Below are positions 9,103 to 17,588 of a stretch of DNA of 21,964 bases, one piece after another. The position numbers were made by a program, and so were the translations under genes. Within the stretch, counting starts at the first letter, position 1, and each line of letters begins with the position of its first letter. The notes beneath the pieces are model-generated. The model saw nothing but the letters and a program-made list of their open reading frames with translations, searched no databases and was not told the origin of the DNA. This DNA is from an uncultured Collinsella sp. (lineage in GTDB: Bacteria > Actinomycetota > Coriobacteriia > Coriobacteriales > Coriobacteriaceae). The stretch lies in NCBI GenBank assembly GCA_902492545.1, contig CABULX010000023.1, positions 1 to 21,964 on the forward strand, in the 5' to 3' direction.

Positions 9103-9885
9103 ATGGCCGAACCCACGCTTTTGCCCGAGCGGCTTCAGTACCGCCCGACCAAGATCGAGCTCGACGAGAGCATTGAGAAGGCCAAGGCGACCCTTCTTAA
9201 GAAGATCAAGCGCTCGGTGTACGTCTACCGTGTCGACTGCGGCGGCTGCAACGGCTGCGAGATCGAGATCTTCGGTTCCATTACGCCCGTCTTCGACGTC
9301 GAGCGCTTTGGCATCAAGGTCGTGCCCTCGCCCCGTCACGCCGATGTGCTGCTGTACACCGGCGCCGTGACGCGTGCCATGCGCATGCCGGCCCTGCGCG
9401 CCTTTGAGGCCGCACCCGACCCCAAGATCGTGGTGTCCTATGGCGCGTGCGGCTGCACTGGCGGCATCTTCTACGACAACTACTGCGTCTGGGGCGGCAC
9501 GGACAAGATCTTGCCGGTCGATGTCTATATTCCCGGCTGCCCGCCCAGCCCCGCGCAGACCGTCTACGGCTTTGCCATGGCACTCGGTCTACTGGACCAA
9601 AAGCTCCATGCCGAGACCACGGTGGAGGCCGCCGGCGAGCAGGCCGATATCCTGCATCCCGGCGTGCCGTACAAGTTGCGCGTTGCCATTGAGCGCGAGG
9701 CTCGCGCCATGAGCGGCTACCGTTACGGCCGCGACCTGGTCAACGAGTTTATGGATACGCTCGAGGGCGCGCCCAAGGGTGATATCCGAGGTGCCATGGC
9801 GCTGCTCATCGACAAGCAGGACGATCCGCGCCGCGTTGAGGTCTACTCGGCGCTGCAGGATCTGGTGCTGGCCGGAGGTCACTAG
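9103..9885 (+). CDS. hyfI: Hydrogenase-4 small subunit, NuoB-like
   Basis: A 260-residue NuoB/HycG-type small subunit (about 252 in E. coli HyfI). It carries the [4Fe-4S] cluster nearest the active site. Visible cysteines are Cys46/49/52 in DCGGCNGCEIE, Cys116/118 in SYGACGCTGG, and Cys146 in VYIPGCPPSPAQ, matching the family pattern. The ATG at 9103 follows GGAGGAG and begins 2 nt after hyfH. The C-terminal 80 residues extend past the NuoB core, as in HycG/HyfI. It pairs with HyfG on the soluble arm. Confidence 0.95.
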   Translation: MAEPTLLPERLQYRPTKIELDESIEKAKATLLKKIKRSVYVYRVDCGGCNGCEIEIFGSITPVFDVERFGIKVVPSPRHADVLLYTGAVTRAMRMPALRAFEAAPDPKIVVSYGACGCTGGIFYDNYCVWGGTDKILPVDVYIPGCPPSPAQTVYGFAMALGLLDQKLHAETTVEAAGEQADILHPGVPYKLRVAIEREARAMSGYRYGRDLVNEFMDTLEGAPKGDIRGAMALLIDKQDDPRRVEVYSALQDLVLAGGH

Positions 9886-10467
9886 ATGGAGCTCACGGAC
9901 CGCTCTGGTTACTTTGCGGGTCCCGGTATGCTCGGCGGCTCCTTTGGCGATGCCTCGCGCGCAAGCGACGAGGCCGCCGAGGGCGTCGCCGACCCCTGCC
10001 TGGGCCATGCGCCCGACCAGGTGGTCTTCTATGAGCTCACGCGTAAGTTTGTGGAGACCGAGGAAGACGTTCCCCAGGAGGCCTGCGACGTGCTGTACTA
10101 CACGCTCGCCGTGGGCCACCACACCGGCGTGCTCGATTGCTTTGAGCCGCGCCTGTCGGTGCCGGTGGATGTCTTCTATTCGCTCGTCGATGCGCTGCCG
10201 GAGGGGGAGGCCAAGACCAAGTTCGAGGCCATCCGCTCCTTTGGCGAGTGCCAGCTTGACAAGGCGGCGGTGCCGTCGCTGCTCGAGGCCTGCGACACGC
10301 TGCTCGACGAGCGCGGTTTTCGCGGCTCGGCCAAGGCCGGCATCTCGGTGTTCGACGACGACTTTGGCCTGCATGCCCAGCAGGTCGCGTTTCTGATGAA
10401 GTTCCGCGATCTGGTTGAGCGCGTGCGCGATGTGTCGGGCGTGTACCTGACGGGAAGGTTGCAGTAA
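9886..10467 (+). CDS. hyfJ: Formate hydrogenlyase maturation protein, HycH/HyfJ family
   Basis: A 193-residue protein whose residues from about 47 onward resemble E. coli HycH, as recalled: VVFYELTRKFVETEEDVPQE, VLYYTLAVGHHTGVLDC, and a C-terminal VYLTGRLQ where HycH has IYLMVRRL. Family role: assembly or maturation of the formate hydrogenlyase large subunit, mechanism unclear. It is longer than E. coli HycH (about 136 residues), mainly through an N-terminal extension of about 45 Gly/Ala/Asp-rich residues with no recognised motif. The start abuts the hyfI stop, and the last base of its stop is the first base of the hycI ATG (TAATG). Confidence 0.88.
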   Translation: MELTDRSGYFAGPGMLGGSFGDASRASDEAAEGVADPCLGHAPDQVVFYELTRKFVETEEDVPQEACDVLYYTLAVGHHTGVLDCFEPRLSVPVDVFYSLVDALPEGEAKTKFEAIRSFGECQLDKAAVPSLLEACDTLLDERGFRGSAKAGISVFDDDFGLHAQQVAFLMKFRDLVERVRDVSGVYLTGRLQ

Positions 10468-10970
10468 TGGGTCGCGTTGTGGATGGACGTGTGAACGGCG
10501 CCCCGTTTGCGGGTATCGTGCTCACGGCGGGAAGCGTGCTGCGTGCCGACGATGCCGCCGGCCCCGTGCTCTCCAAGAAGATGGAGGACGCGCCCATTGC
10601 CGGTTGGTACACCATCGACGGTGGCCAAACGCCCGAGGACGACATCATCGAGGTCAAGCGCGAGCGTCCGCCTCGCCTGGTCTTGGTCGATGCCGCCGAC
10701 ATGGCGCTGCCCGTCGGGTCTATCCGCCTGCTCGATAAGCGCGATGTGGCCCGCAAGTCGATGTTCACCACGCATTCGCTTCCCTTGTCGATTCTGATCG
10801 AAGAGATTGAGCAATCGTGCGAAGATATCGTCTTCATAGGGATTCAGCCGGGCGATACGGAGTTTTACAACCCCATGTCCCCGGAGGTCTTTGACGCCGT
10901 CGGCGCCGTGTACGACGCCGTGGCCGCCAACGACTTTTCCCACTTTGTCCGCTTGGGGCAAGAGCAATAG
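10467..10970 (+). CDS. hycI: Hydrogenase large-subunit maturation endopeptidase, HycI type
   Basis: A 167-residue HycI-like nickel-sensing protease (156 in E. coli). The three metal-binding residues of the family are present: Asp29 (LRADD), Asp75 (LVDAADM) and His103 (TTHSLPL), corresponding to Asp16, Asp62 and His90 of E. coli HycI. The usual GN before the first Asp is GS here (Gly22-Ser23). The GIQP segment followed by FYNPMSPEV also matches HycI. Predicted substrate: the HyfG precursor, cut after Arg546. The start overlaps the hyfJ stop by one base. focA follows after 39 nt with no terminator between. Confidence 0.94.
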   Translation: MGRVVDGRVNGAPFAGIVLTAGSVLRADDAAGPVLSKKMEDAPIAGWYTIDGGQTPEDDIIEVKRERPPRLVLVDAADMALPVGSIRLLDKRDVARKSMFTTHSLPLSILIEEIEQSCEDIVFIGIQPGDTEFYNPMSPEVFDAVGAVYDAVAANDFSHFVRLGQEQ

Positions 10971-11009
10971 GAGCGCTTGTCCCTGCTGATTAGGAAAGAA
11001 GTGATTGAC

Positions 11010-11849
11010 ATGGCAGATTCCAAGGCAGAATATCCCGCTCCCGATTGTCTGGCGCCCGCCGCGATCGAGGCCAAGACCGAGGCCGCCGGCGTGACCAAGG
11101 CCAACCTGCCGGTCGCAAAGGCCTTTCTGTTGGCAATGTTCGCCGGTGCGTTTATTGCCTTCGGCGGCCTGTTCTTTACCGTGTTCTTGAGCGATAGCAC
11201 GCTGGGCTGGGGCGCCCAGCGCGTCGTTGGCGGCCTGTGCTTTTGCCTGGGCCTGGTGCTGGTGCTGGTGTGCGGTGCCGAGCTGTTTACCGGTAATTCG
11301 CTTATGGTCTGCGCGCTCAAGAGCAAAAAGATCACCCTGGCTCAGATGCTCAAGGCTTGGGTCGTCGTATGGGTCGGTAACTTTGTCGGTGCCCTGTTCA
11401 TCGTCTTTTTGGTGTACATGGCCGGCATTTACAAGCTCAACGGCGAGGCGGTCGCCAATTCCATGGTGAGCGTCGCCGCCGGCAAGGTGACGATCGACTG
11501 GGTGACGATCTTCTTCCGCGGCATCCTGTGCAACATCTTTGTGTGCCTGGCCGTGTGGATCGGTACCGCCGGCAAGACCGTGGTCGATAAGGTCGTGGGC
11601 ATTCTGCTGCCCATCGCCGCTTTTGTGGCCTGCGGTTTTGAGCACTGCGTTGCCAACATGTACTTTTTGCCCATGGGTGCCGTGATACACGCGTGCGGCT
11701 ATGGTGCCGACGTTGCTGGCGCCGATGCACTCAATGTCGCGGGCATTGCGTTTAACCTATCCGCCGCCACGCTGGGCAACATCGTGGGCGGTGCGGTTCT
11801 GATCGCGCTCGGCTACTGGTTTATCTACGCCAAGAAGTCCGAGGCGTAA
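11010..11849 (+). CDS. focA: Formate channel, FNT (FocA/NirC) family
   Basis: A 279-residue inner-membrane FNT channel (FocA is about 285). The ATG at 11010 is chosen because AGGAAAGAA lies 9-10 nt upstream; the in-frame TTG at 10977 lacks a good site. Six hydrophobic segments are seen, with family motifs AGAFIAFGGLFFTVF, CGAELFTGN, RGILCNIFVCLAVWI and GFEHCVANMYFLPMG. His212 in the last motif corresponds to the pore His209 of FocA. As last gene of the hyf operon it would move formate to or from the formate hydrogenlyase. NirC (nitrite) or hydrosulfide transport is possible by fold, but the context favours formate. A terminator follows 22 nt after the stop. Confidence 0.88.
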   Translation: MADSKAEYPAPDCLAPAAIEAKTEAAGVTKANLPVAKAFLLAMFAGAFIAFGGLFFTVFLSDSTLGWGAQRVVGGLCFCLGLVLVLVCGAELFTGNSLMVCALKSKKITLAQMLKAWVVVWVGNFVGALFIVFLVYMAGIYKLNGEAVANSMVSVAAGKVTIDWVTIFFRGILCNIFVCLAVWIGTAGKTVVDKVVGILLPIAAFVACGFEHCVANMYFLPMGAVIHACGYGADVAGADALNVAGIAFNLSAATLGNIVGGAVLIALGYWFIYAKKSEA

Positions 11850-11871
11850 AGTACCGTCTGTTTGACGATGG

Positions 11872-11906
11872 CCTCCCGCGGGGCGTTGCCGTGCGGGAGG
11901 CTTTTT
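11872..11906 (+). terminator. Intrinsic terminator closing the hyf-focA operon
   Basis: A perfect 9-bp stem GCCTCCCGC/GCGGGAGGC (11872-11880 with 11893-11901) with a 12-nt loop is followed directly by TTTTT. It lies 22 nt after the focA stop and separates the hydrogenase operon from the molybdopterin oxidoreductase gene. Confidence 0.9.
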
Positions 11907-11970
11907 GGGTCTGGGGCTCGTTGCCGGGCTGTTGGCCTGTTGTGTTTGGCTTGTGAAAGGGGTAATCGAG

Positions 11971-14088
11971 ATGGCATCTGCTGTGGAGCGTGACGGTCGT
12001 ACCGTGGTGACCACATGCGGGGGATGCTATGCCGATTGCGCCTTTGCGGCACGCGTTGAGGACGGTCACGTGGTGGCCGAGTTGCCGGTTGCGGGGCATC
12101 CGTGCGCGGCGCGAGCCCTGTGTGCCCGCGGGCGGCATCGCCTGTCTATGCCGTTTGACGAGCGCGACCGGATTTTGCGCCCCATGCGCCGCCGAGCTGA
12201 TGGCTCGGGGTTTGATGCGATTTCCTGGGATGAGGCGTTTGCCCAGATTGCCGATCGTCTTTTGGGGATTGTTGACGAGTGCGGGCCTCGTGCGCTGGGC
12301 ATGACGCTTGGCGTTCCTTCGTTCGACCGCTACTGGGCCTATCGCTTTATGCATGCGCTGGGCTCGCCCAACGTGTACGGTGCCGACGGTGCCTGCGAGG
12401 TAAGCCGTCTGACCGGCTGGGAGCACAGCCTGGGTTATAGTCCCGCCTCCGATTTGGCGCATACCGACTGCATCATGTATTTGGGACGTTCCATTGTCGA
12501 TTCGTCGACGATGGGGGCTGTTGATGCGCTCAACGATGCGCGCCGTCGCGGGGCGAAGATTATCGTGGTCGACCCTCGGCGCAGCGGCTCGGCTGCGCTT
12601 GCCGACCGCTGGCTGCGCGTGCGCCCGGGCTGCGACCTGGCCTTGCTGCTGGGCATTGCGCATGTGCTCATTGCCGAGGGCCTGTACGACCACGAGTTCG
12701 TTGCCCGCTATACCAAGGGTTTTGACGAGCTGGCGCAGGCTGCTGCTGTTTGGACGCCTGAGTGGGCCGAGTCGATGTGCGATGTGCCGGCCGCGGAGAT
12801 TGTCGCGACGGCGCGCGATCTGGCTGCCGCCGCGCCTGCCGCTGTGGTAGATGCGGGCTTTCATGGTGGCATCGGTATCGCGTATGCCAACAGCACCCAG
12901 ACCGCGCGCGCTATCTGCTTGGTCGATGTGTTGCTGGGCTGCATCGGACACGCGGGCGGTGCGCTCAACCCGCCGACGCCGCTTGTATTGGGCGACCTTG
13001 ATCCCATGCGCTTTGCGACGCCGCCGGTGCCGCGCGAGCCCAAGTTGGGGTCCGAGCGTTATCCTCTGGTCGATCCGGTGCGCGGCCTGTGCACGACCAT
13101 CGGTCAATCGATTCTTGCCGGCGATTTGCGTGGGCTCATCGTCTATGCCAGTAACCCTGGTGCGGGCTATGGCAATGCGCAGGCTTGGTTGGGCATCTTG
13201 CAGCAGCTCGACTTGCTCGTGACAATTGATATTCGCTGGTCCGAGACGGCGCGCGCTTCCGACTTCGTGCTGCCCGACGTGACGTATCTGGAGGCCGACC
13301 GCGGCGTGGGAACGGTCGTAGGCGCTAGCGATTCGCGCGTGTTCTACCGCAACGCCGTGCTGCCTGTGCAGCATGACGACACGAGACCGGGGCGGGAGAT
13401 CTTTGCCGGGTTGGCTGCGGCCTGCGGCGTTGGCGAGTGCTTCGACTTTACGTCTGACGATCTGGCGGCGGTCCAGGTGGCGCCGTTTGGGATTGATCTG
13501 GACGAGCTCAAGGAGCGCGGTTGGGCCGATACGGGCGTGGCGCTGCCGTCGCGCACGGGCGAGCCGGTGATTCCCTTGAACGGCGGCAGGATCGCGCTGG
13601 CAAGCGACGTATGGGAGCGAGCCGGCCTGGGTCGTGTACCCAACTGGATCGCTCCCATGGTGGAGCCCGGTCCGGGGATGTTTCGCCTCATTAGCGGTAA
13701 CCGGCCCTTCGAGTCGCATACCTCGCGCAGGCTCGCGGCGGCCGGTGCCGCCGAGGTGGGGTCGGACTTGGACGCCGTGCAGATGAACGCCGACGCCGCC
13801 GCTCGCATGGGTATCGCCGATGGCGAGGTTGTCGAGCTTGTGAGCGACATGGGTCGCGACCGCGTGCGCGTGGAGACGACGCCCTATCTGCATCCGGCGT
13901 GCATCTTTACGTCGGCTGCTCCCGGTGGGCGCGCATTGGGTGCTGAGAGTGGTGGCCGGCAGGCCCTGGGCGTCGGGCCACTCGACCACACGCCGCTGCG
14001 CTGGGACCCGTTGACGGGTGCCGCGCTCACTCAGGAAAACGCCGTTCGCGTGGAAAAGATTGTCGCGCGCGGGGATAATGACGAGTAA
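11971..14088 (+). CDS. Molybdopterin (bis-MGD) oxidoreductase, DMSO-reductase superfamily, Cys-ligand type; substrate unknown
   Basis: The ATG at 11971 with GAAAGGGG 8 nt upstream gives 705 residues; the open frame to 11905 runs into the terminator. The N-terminal [4Fe-4S] site is Cys16/19/23/51 (CGGCYADC and LCARG). The central molybdopterin domain starts FDAISWDEAFAQIADRL, and the C-terminal molydop-binding domain includes DPLTGAALTQENAV. By hand alignment the metal-ligand position is Cys142 (GACEVSRLTGWEHSLGYS), a TGC codon, with Glu after it. Formate dehydrogenases have Sec/Cys followed by His, so a classic FdhF role is doubtful. No signal peptide or Tat motif is seen, so it is probably cytoplasmic. 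Candidates include thiosulfate/polysulfide-reductase-like or other Cys-ligated members. It sits between focA and selA, about 50 nt before selA. Confidence 0.85.
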   Translation: MASAVERDGRTVVTTCGGCYADCAFAARVEDGHVVAELPVAGHPCAARALCARGRHRLSMPFDERDRILRPMRRRADGSGFDAISWDEAFAQIADRLLGIVDECGPRALGMTLGVPSFDRYWAYRFMHALGSPNVYGADGACEVSRLTGWEHSLGYSPASDLAHTDCIMYLGRSIVDSSTMGAVDALNDARRRGAKIIVVDPRRSGSAALADRWLRVRPGCDLALLLGIAHVLIAEGLYDHEFVARYTKGFDELAQAAAVWTPEWAESMCDVPAAEIVATARDLAAAAPAAVVDAGFHGGIGIAYANSTQTARAICLVDVLLGCIGHAGGALNPPTPLVLGDLDPMRFATPPVPREPKLGSERYPLVDPVRGLCTTIGQSILAGDLRGLIVYASNPGAGYGNAQAWLGILQQLDLLVTIDIRWSETARASDFVLPDVTYLEADRGVGTVVGASDSRVFYRNAVLPVQHDDTRPGREIFAGLAAACGVGECFDFTSDDLAAVQVAPFGIDLDELKERGWADTGVALPSRTGEPVIPLNGGRIALASDVWERAGLGRVPNWIAPMVEPGPGMFRLISGNRPFESHTSRRLAAAGAAEVGSDLDAVQMNADAAARMGIADGEVVELVSDMGRDRVRVETTPYLHPACIFTSAAPGGRALGAESGGRQALGVGPLDHTPLRWDPLTGAALTQENAVRVEKIVARGDNDE

Positions 14089-14140
14089 TTGACTCAGCTG
14101 ATGTATTCGACTGATCCACGTTTCTTTTGAAAGGCCGCAC

Positions 14141-15598
14141 ATGAGCGATAGCCAGAACATGTCCGATGAGGTGCGCGTCCGCCTGCGCGCCATTCCCTCC
14201 GTCAACGAGTTGCTTGCCGAGTGGCCGGTGGTGAAGGCGGCGGGGGAGACCTGCGACGCGGTGGTGCATGCCGCCGTCACGGCCGAGCTCGACGAGGAGC
14301 GCGCCGCCATTCGCGCCGGTGCCGCCCCGCGCTCTAAGCGCGACCTGGCTTCGGCCATCGAGTGGCGTGCCCACCGCTCCGCGCTGCCGAGCCTGCGTCC
14401 CGCCGTCAACGCCACGGGTGTTGTTATCCATACAAATTTGGGTCGAGCCCCGCTCGCGGAGTCGGCCGCCAAGGCCGTGGCCGAGGTCGCACGCGGCTAC
14501 AGCACGCTCGAGTACAGCGTGGACACCTGCTCGCGCGGGTCGCGCAAAGAGCATGCCGCGCAACTCATCCGCTCGCTTACCGGTGCCGAGGATGCGTTGG
14601 TCGTCAACAATAACGCGGCCGCCGTGCTGTTGGTGTTGGCAACCCATGCCGCGGGCAAGGAGGTCATCGTCAGCCGCGGCGAGCTTGTCGAGATTGGCGG
14701 CAGCTTCCGCATCCCCGATGTCATGGTGGCCTCGGGCGCCAAACTCGTCGAGGTCGGGGCCACCAACCGCACGCATTTGAGCGACTACGAGCGTGCCATC
14801 ACGCCCGATACGGCGATGATCCTGAAGGTCCATCCTTCCAACTATCGCATCGAGGGTTTCCACGAGGAGGTGGGCTCTCGGGAGCTTGCCGCGCTGGCGC
14901 ATAAGCATGGCCTGCTGTTCTACGAGGACCAGGGCTCGGGCGCGCTGCTGCCCGACGATATCCTGGTTCGCGGCGGCGAGGAGACCACGCCGACCTCGGT
15001 CGCGGCGGGGCTTGATATCGTGTCGTGTTCGGGCGATAAGCTGCTCGGTGCCGCACAGGCGGGCATTATCATGGGTCGTCGCGATCTGGTCCAGGCCTGC
15101 GGGTCGCATCCGCTCATGCGTGCCCTGCGCCCGGGCAAGCTCGCGCTGGCGGCGCTCGAGGCTACACTGCGCATTTACATGGATGGGGCGGATGTGGCCC
15201 ATCGCGAGGTGCCGGTGCTCAACATGCTCACGCTTCCGCAGGCTCATCTGGAGCGTCGCGCACGCAAGCTGCGCGAGCTGATGGTGACGGGCCTCGATAA
15301 GGCTGGCTGCCCGTGTGTCGTGCAGGTGGAAATCGTCGAGGAGTCGTCGACTCCCGGCGGCGGCTCGCTGCCCACCGTCGAGCTGCCCACCATGTGCGTT
15401 GCCGTGCGTCTTGTCGACGAGCGTCTTTTCGTTGACGCGCTCAAGCGCTCGCTCGTCCAAGATTTCGATACGCCGGTCGTCACGCGTACCTCGCACGACC
15501 GCATTCTGTTTGATGTGCGCACACTCGTTGGCGACCGCGATATCGAGACGGCGGCATCGACGCTCGTCGCTTGCGTTGAGAAGGCGGTTGTACGATGA
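14141..15598 (+). CDS. selA: L-seryl-tRNA(Sec) selenium transferase
   Basis: A 485-residue PLP enzyme (463 in E. coli) that converts seryl-tRNA(Sec) to selenocysteyl-tRNA(Sec) using selenophosphate. Recognisable segments are the N-terminal domain (IPSVNELLAEWPVV), RPAVNATGVVIHTNLGRAPL, YSTLEYSVDTCSRGSRKEH, VNNNAAAVLLVLA, SRGELVEIGGSFRIPDVM, and the PLP-lysine motif SCSGDKLLGAAQAG with Lys300. The ATG at 14141 has GAAAGG about 6 nt upstream. The gene overlaps selB by 4 nt (ATGA), a standard coupled arrangement. Its cofactor selenophosphate needs selD, which is not in the window. Confidence 0.97.
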   Translation: MSDSQNMSDEVRVRLRAIPSVNELLAEWPVVKAAGETCDAVVHAAVTAELDEERAAIRAGAAPRSKRDLASAIEWRAHRSALPSLRPAVNATGVVIHTNLGRAPLAESAAKAVAEVARGYSTLEYSVDTCSRGSRKEHAAQLIRSLTGAEDALVVNNNAAAVLLVLATHAAGKEVIVSRGELVEIGGSFRIPDVMVASGAKLVEVGATNRTHLSDYERAITPDTAMILKVHPSNYRIEGFHEEVGSRELAALAHKHGLLFYEDQGSGALLPDDILVRGGEETTPTSVAAGLDIVSCSGDKLLGAAQAGIIMGRRDLVQACGSHPLMRALRPGKLALAALEATLRIYMDGADVAHREVPVLNMLTLPQAHLERRARKLRELMVTGLDKAGCPCVVQVEIVEESSTPGGGSLPTVELPTMCVAVRLVDERLFVDALKRSLVQDFDTPVVTRTSHDRILFDVRTLVGDRDIETAASTLVACVEKAVVR

Positions 15599-17562
15599 GT
15601 GAGACTCAGGCGCTGGTGGAGTGCCCCGTTATCGTTGGCACGGCGGGCCACGTCGACCACGGTAAGTCGGCGCTGATTGAGGCGTTGACCGGCAAGAATC
15701 CCGACCGTCTGGAGGTTGAGCGCCGTCGCGGTATGACCGTGGAGCTGGGCTTTGGCGAGCTGGCACTGCCGAGTGGCAAGATCGTTGGCCTGGTCGACGT
15801 GCCGGGCCACGCGCATTACTTGCGCGCCATGGTGCAGGGCGCCACGGGTATCGACGTGGCCGTGTTGGTGGTCTCTGCCGTTGAGGGCGTAATGCCGCAG
15901 ACCCGCGAGCACGTGCATGTGCTGGAGCTGCTGGGCGTTACGCATATGGTGGTCGCGCTGACGATGTGCGACCTGGCTGATGCCGAGATGGCCGAGCTTG
16001 CCGAGCTCGATGTCGACGACTTTTTGTCGGGTACCGTGTTTGCGGGCGCGCCGATCGTGCCCGTGTCGTCTAAGACGGGCGAGGGTATCGACGGACTGCT
16101 TGCGGTGCTCGACGAGCAGGTGGGTGCCTGCTGGGATGCTTGCCGCGATCGCGCCGAGCAGAGCGATGCCGCGCCGCGCCTGCCGGTTGACCGCTGCTTT
16201 ACGATTAAGGGCGTCGGCACTGTCGTAACGGGAACGCTGCACGATGCGCCGGTTGCGGTGGGCGACGAGCTCGTCGCGCTGCCGTCGCGCACGGCCTGCC
16301 GCGTACGCGGGATCCAGGTGCATGGCGACACGCAGCAGGCGCTTCCCGGTCAGCGTGTGGCGCTCAACCTGGTGGGCGATGGCGTCGCTGCGCTCGATCG
16401 CGGTGAGATGCTCGGCGTGGCGGGCCGCTTTGGCCAGACGATGCGCTTTATGATGACGTTTACGTATTTGGGTCGCGAGGGCGCCAAGCCGCGCGTGCTC
16501 GAGTCGGGCGCGCGCGTACATGTGATGGTCGGCACGGCCGAGGTCGTCGGCCGCATCATGTTCATGGAGGGCGAGGCCCCCATGGCGGTGGGCGAGACCC
16601 GTACCGTACAGGTACGCTTGGAGGAACCGCTGCCGCTGCGCGCCGGAGACCATGCCGTGGTGCTGTCCTATTCGCCCGTGATGCTTATTGGCGGCGGGCG
16701 TGTGCTGCTTTCGCGCTGCCGTCGCTCGCGCGAGCTTGCTGAGGGGGAGCGCGTGCTGTACGCGGCGCTTGAGGCCGGAGATGTTGCGGGCGCGGTGGGT
16801 GCGTGGCTGGCGCTACAAGCGCTGCCGGTTGCGGCTGCCGATGTTACCGCGGCGCTCGATCTTGTTGCCGGTGAGGCTGGGGCAGCGTTGCGCGAGTTGG
16901 TGGCGAAGGGCGCTGCTTGCGCGCTTGCTGGTTCGGATGGCTCACTGTATGCAGATGCCTCCGCGCTCGATGCCGCGATGGGTACGCTGGCGGCGTCCCT
17001 GTCTGCCATGCACGCGGCTGCTCCCAAGGAGACGGGCTTTACGCCCGGCGCCGTCGCCCATGCTGCTTGGCCTACCGCTGACGATGCAATTGCCGCAGCC
17101 CTGATTTCCGAGGGTTGTTCGCGCGGTGTGTGCGCCTCCGAGGGCGCCGAGGTGTTCGATCCGCACTCCGCTGCCGCCGCGGCGCGTGTGGTGCGCGAGG
17201 CCTGCGAACGTATCGTTGCCTTGCTGGACGAAGCTGGCCTCGATGCGCCGACGTTGCCCGAGGTAGGCGAGCAACTGCAGCTCGATCGCGACGCCATGAC
17301 GCGAGCCCTGCGCGAGCTTTCGCTCAACCGCTCGATCGTTAAGGTCGAACGCGACGTTGCCCTGTCCGCTGCCGCCGAGGCCCATGCGCGCGAACTCGTT
17401 GCCGCCGCCATTGAGTCAGCCGGCGGCGCAGCCACCACGAGCGTGCTGCGCGAGGCCCTGGGTGTGTCGCGCAAACGCGCCATCAGCATCTTGGAGCACC
17501 TGGATGCCGTACGCTTTACGGTGCTCGACAAGGAGGCCGGCGGCCTGCGCTCCCTGCGCTAG
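15595..17562 (+). CDS. selB: Selenocysteine-specific elongation factor
   Basis: A 655-residue SelB (614 in E. coli) that carries Sec-tRNA(Sec) to the ribosome at SECIS-marked UGA codons. The order is a GTPase domain with G1 GHVDHGKS (18-25) and G3 DVPGH (68-72), then EF-Tu-like domains II/III (from about 195, CFTIKGVGTVVTGTLHD), then C-terminal winged helices ending near VLREALGVSRKRAISILEHL. Oddity: the G4 guanine-recognition motif reads TMCD (Thr123-Asp126), with Met where NKxD/TKxD has Lys. Some other normally conserved positions also differ (VPGHAHYLRAM, VSAVEGVMPQT). The start overlaps selA by 4 nt. 26 nt after the stop a hairpin element begins, then selC. Confidence 0.95.
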   Translation: MSETQALVECPVIVGTAGHVDHGKSALIEALTGKNPDRLEVERRRGMTVELGFGELALPSGKIVGLVDVPGHAHYLRAMVQGATGIDVAVLVVSAVEGVMPQTREHVHVLELLGVTHMVVALTMCDLADAEMAELAELDVDDFLSGTVFAGAPIVPVSSKTGEGIDGLLAVLDEQVGACWDACRDRAEQSDAAPRLPVDRCFTIKGVGTVVTGTLHDAPVAVGDELVALPSRTACRVRGIQVHGDTQQALPGQRVALNLVGDGVAALDRGEMLGVAGRFGQTMRFMMTFTYLGREGAKPRVLESGARVHVMVGTAEVVGRIMFMEGEAPMAVGETRTVQVRLEEPLPLRAGDHAVVLSYSPVMLIGGGRVLLSRCRRSRELAEGERVLYAALEAGDVAGAVGAWLALQALPVAAADVTAALDLVAGEAGAALRELVAKGAACALAGSDGSLYADASALDAAMGTLAASLSAMHAAAPKETGFTPGAVAHAAWPTADDAIAAALISEGCSRGVCASEGAEVFDPHSAAAAARVVREACERIVALLDEAGLDAPTLPEVGEQLQLDRDAMTRALRELSLNRSIVKVERDVALSAAAEAHARELVAAAIESAGGAATTSVLREALGVSRKRAISILEHLDAVRFTVLDKEAGGLRSLR

Positions 17563-17588
17563 GCCGGTTACCCGCTCCCGCCTCCTCA

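Noticed and set aside
10977..11009. TTG start giving focA 11 more residues
   Set aside because: No good ribosome site ahead of it, whereas AGGAAAGAA is well placed for the ATG at 11010.
12394..12396. Selenocysteine codon in the molybdopterin oxidoreductase
   Set aside because: The codon at the ligand position is TGC (Cys). No in-frame TGA is present in this gene.
11821..14472. 883-residue minus-strand open frame opposite the molybdopterin oxidoreductase
   Set aside because: Same compositional shadow; it also runs through the intrinsic terminator and into selA.
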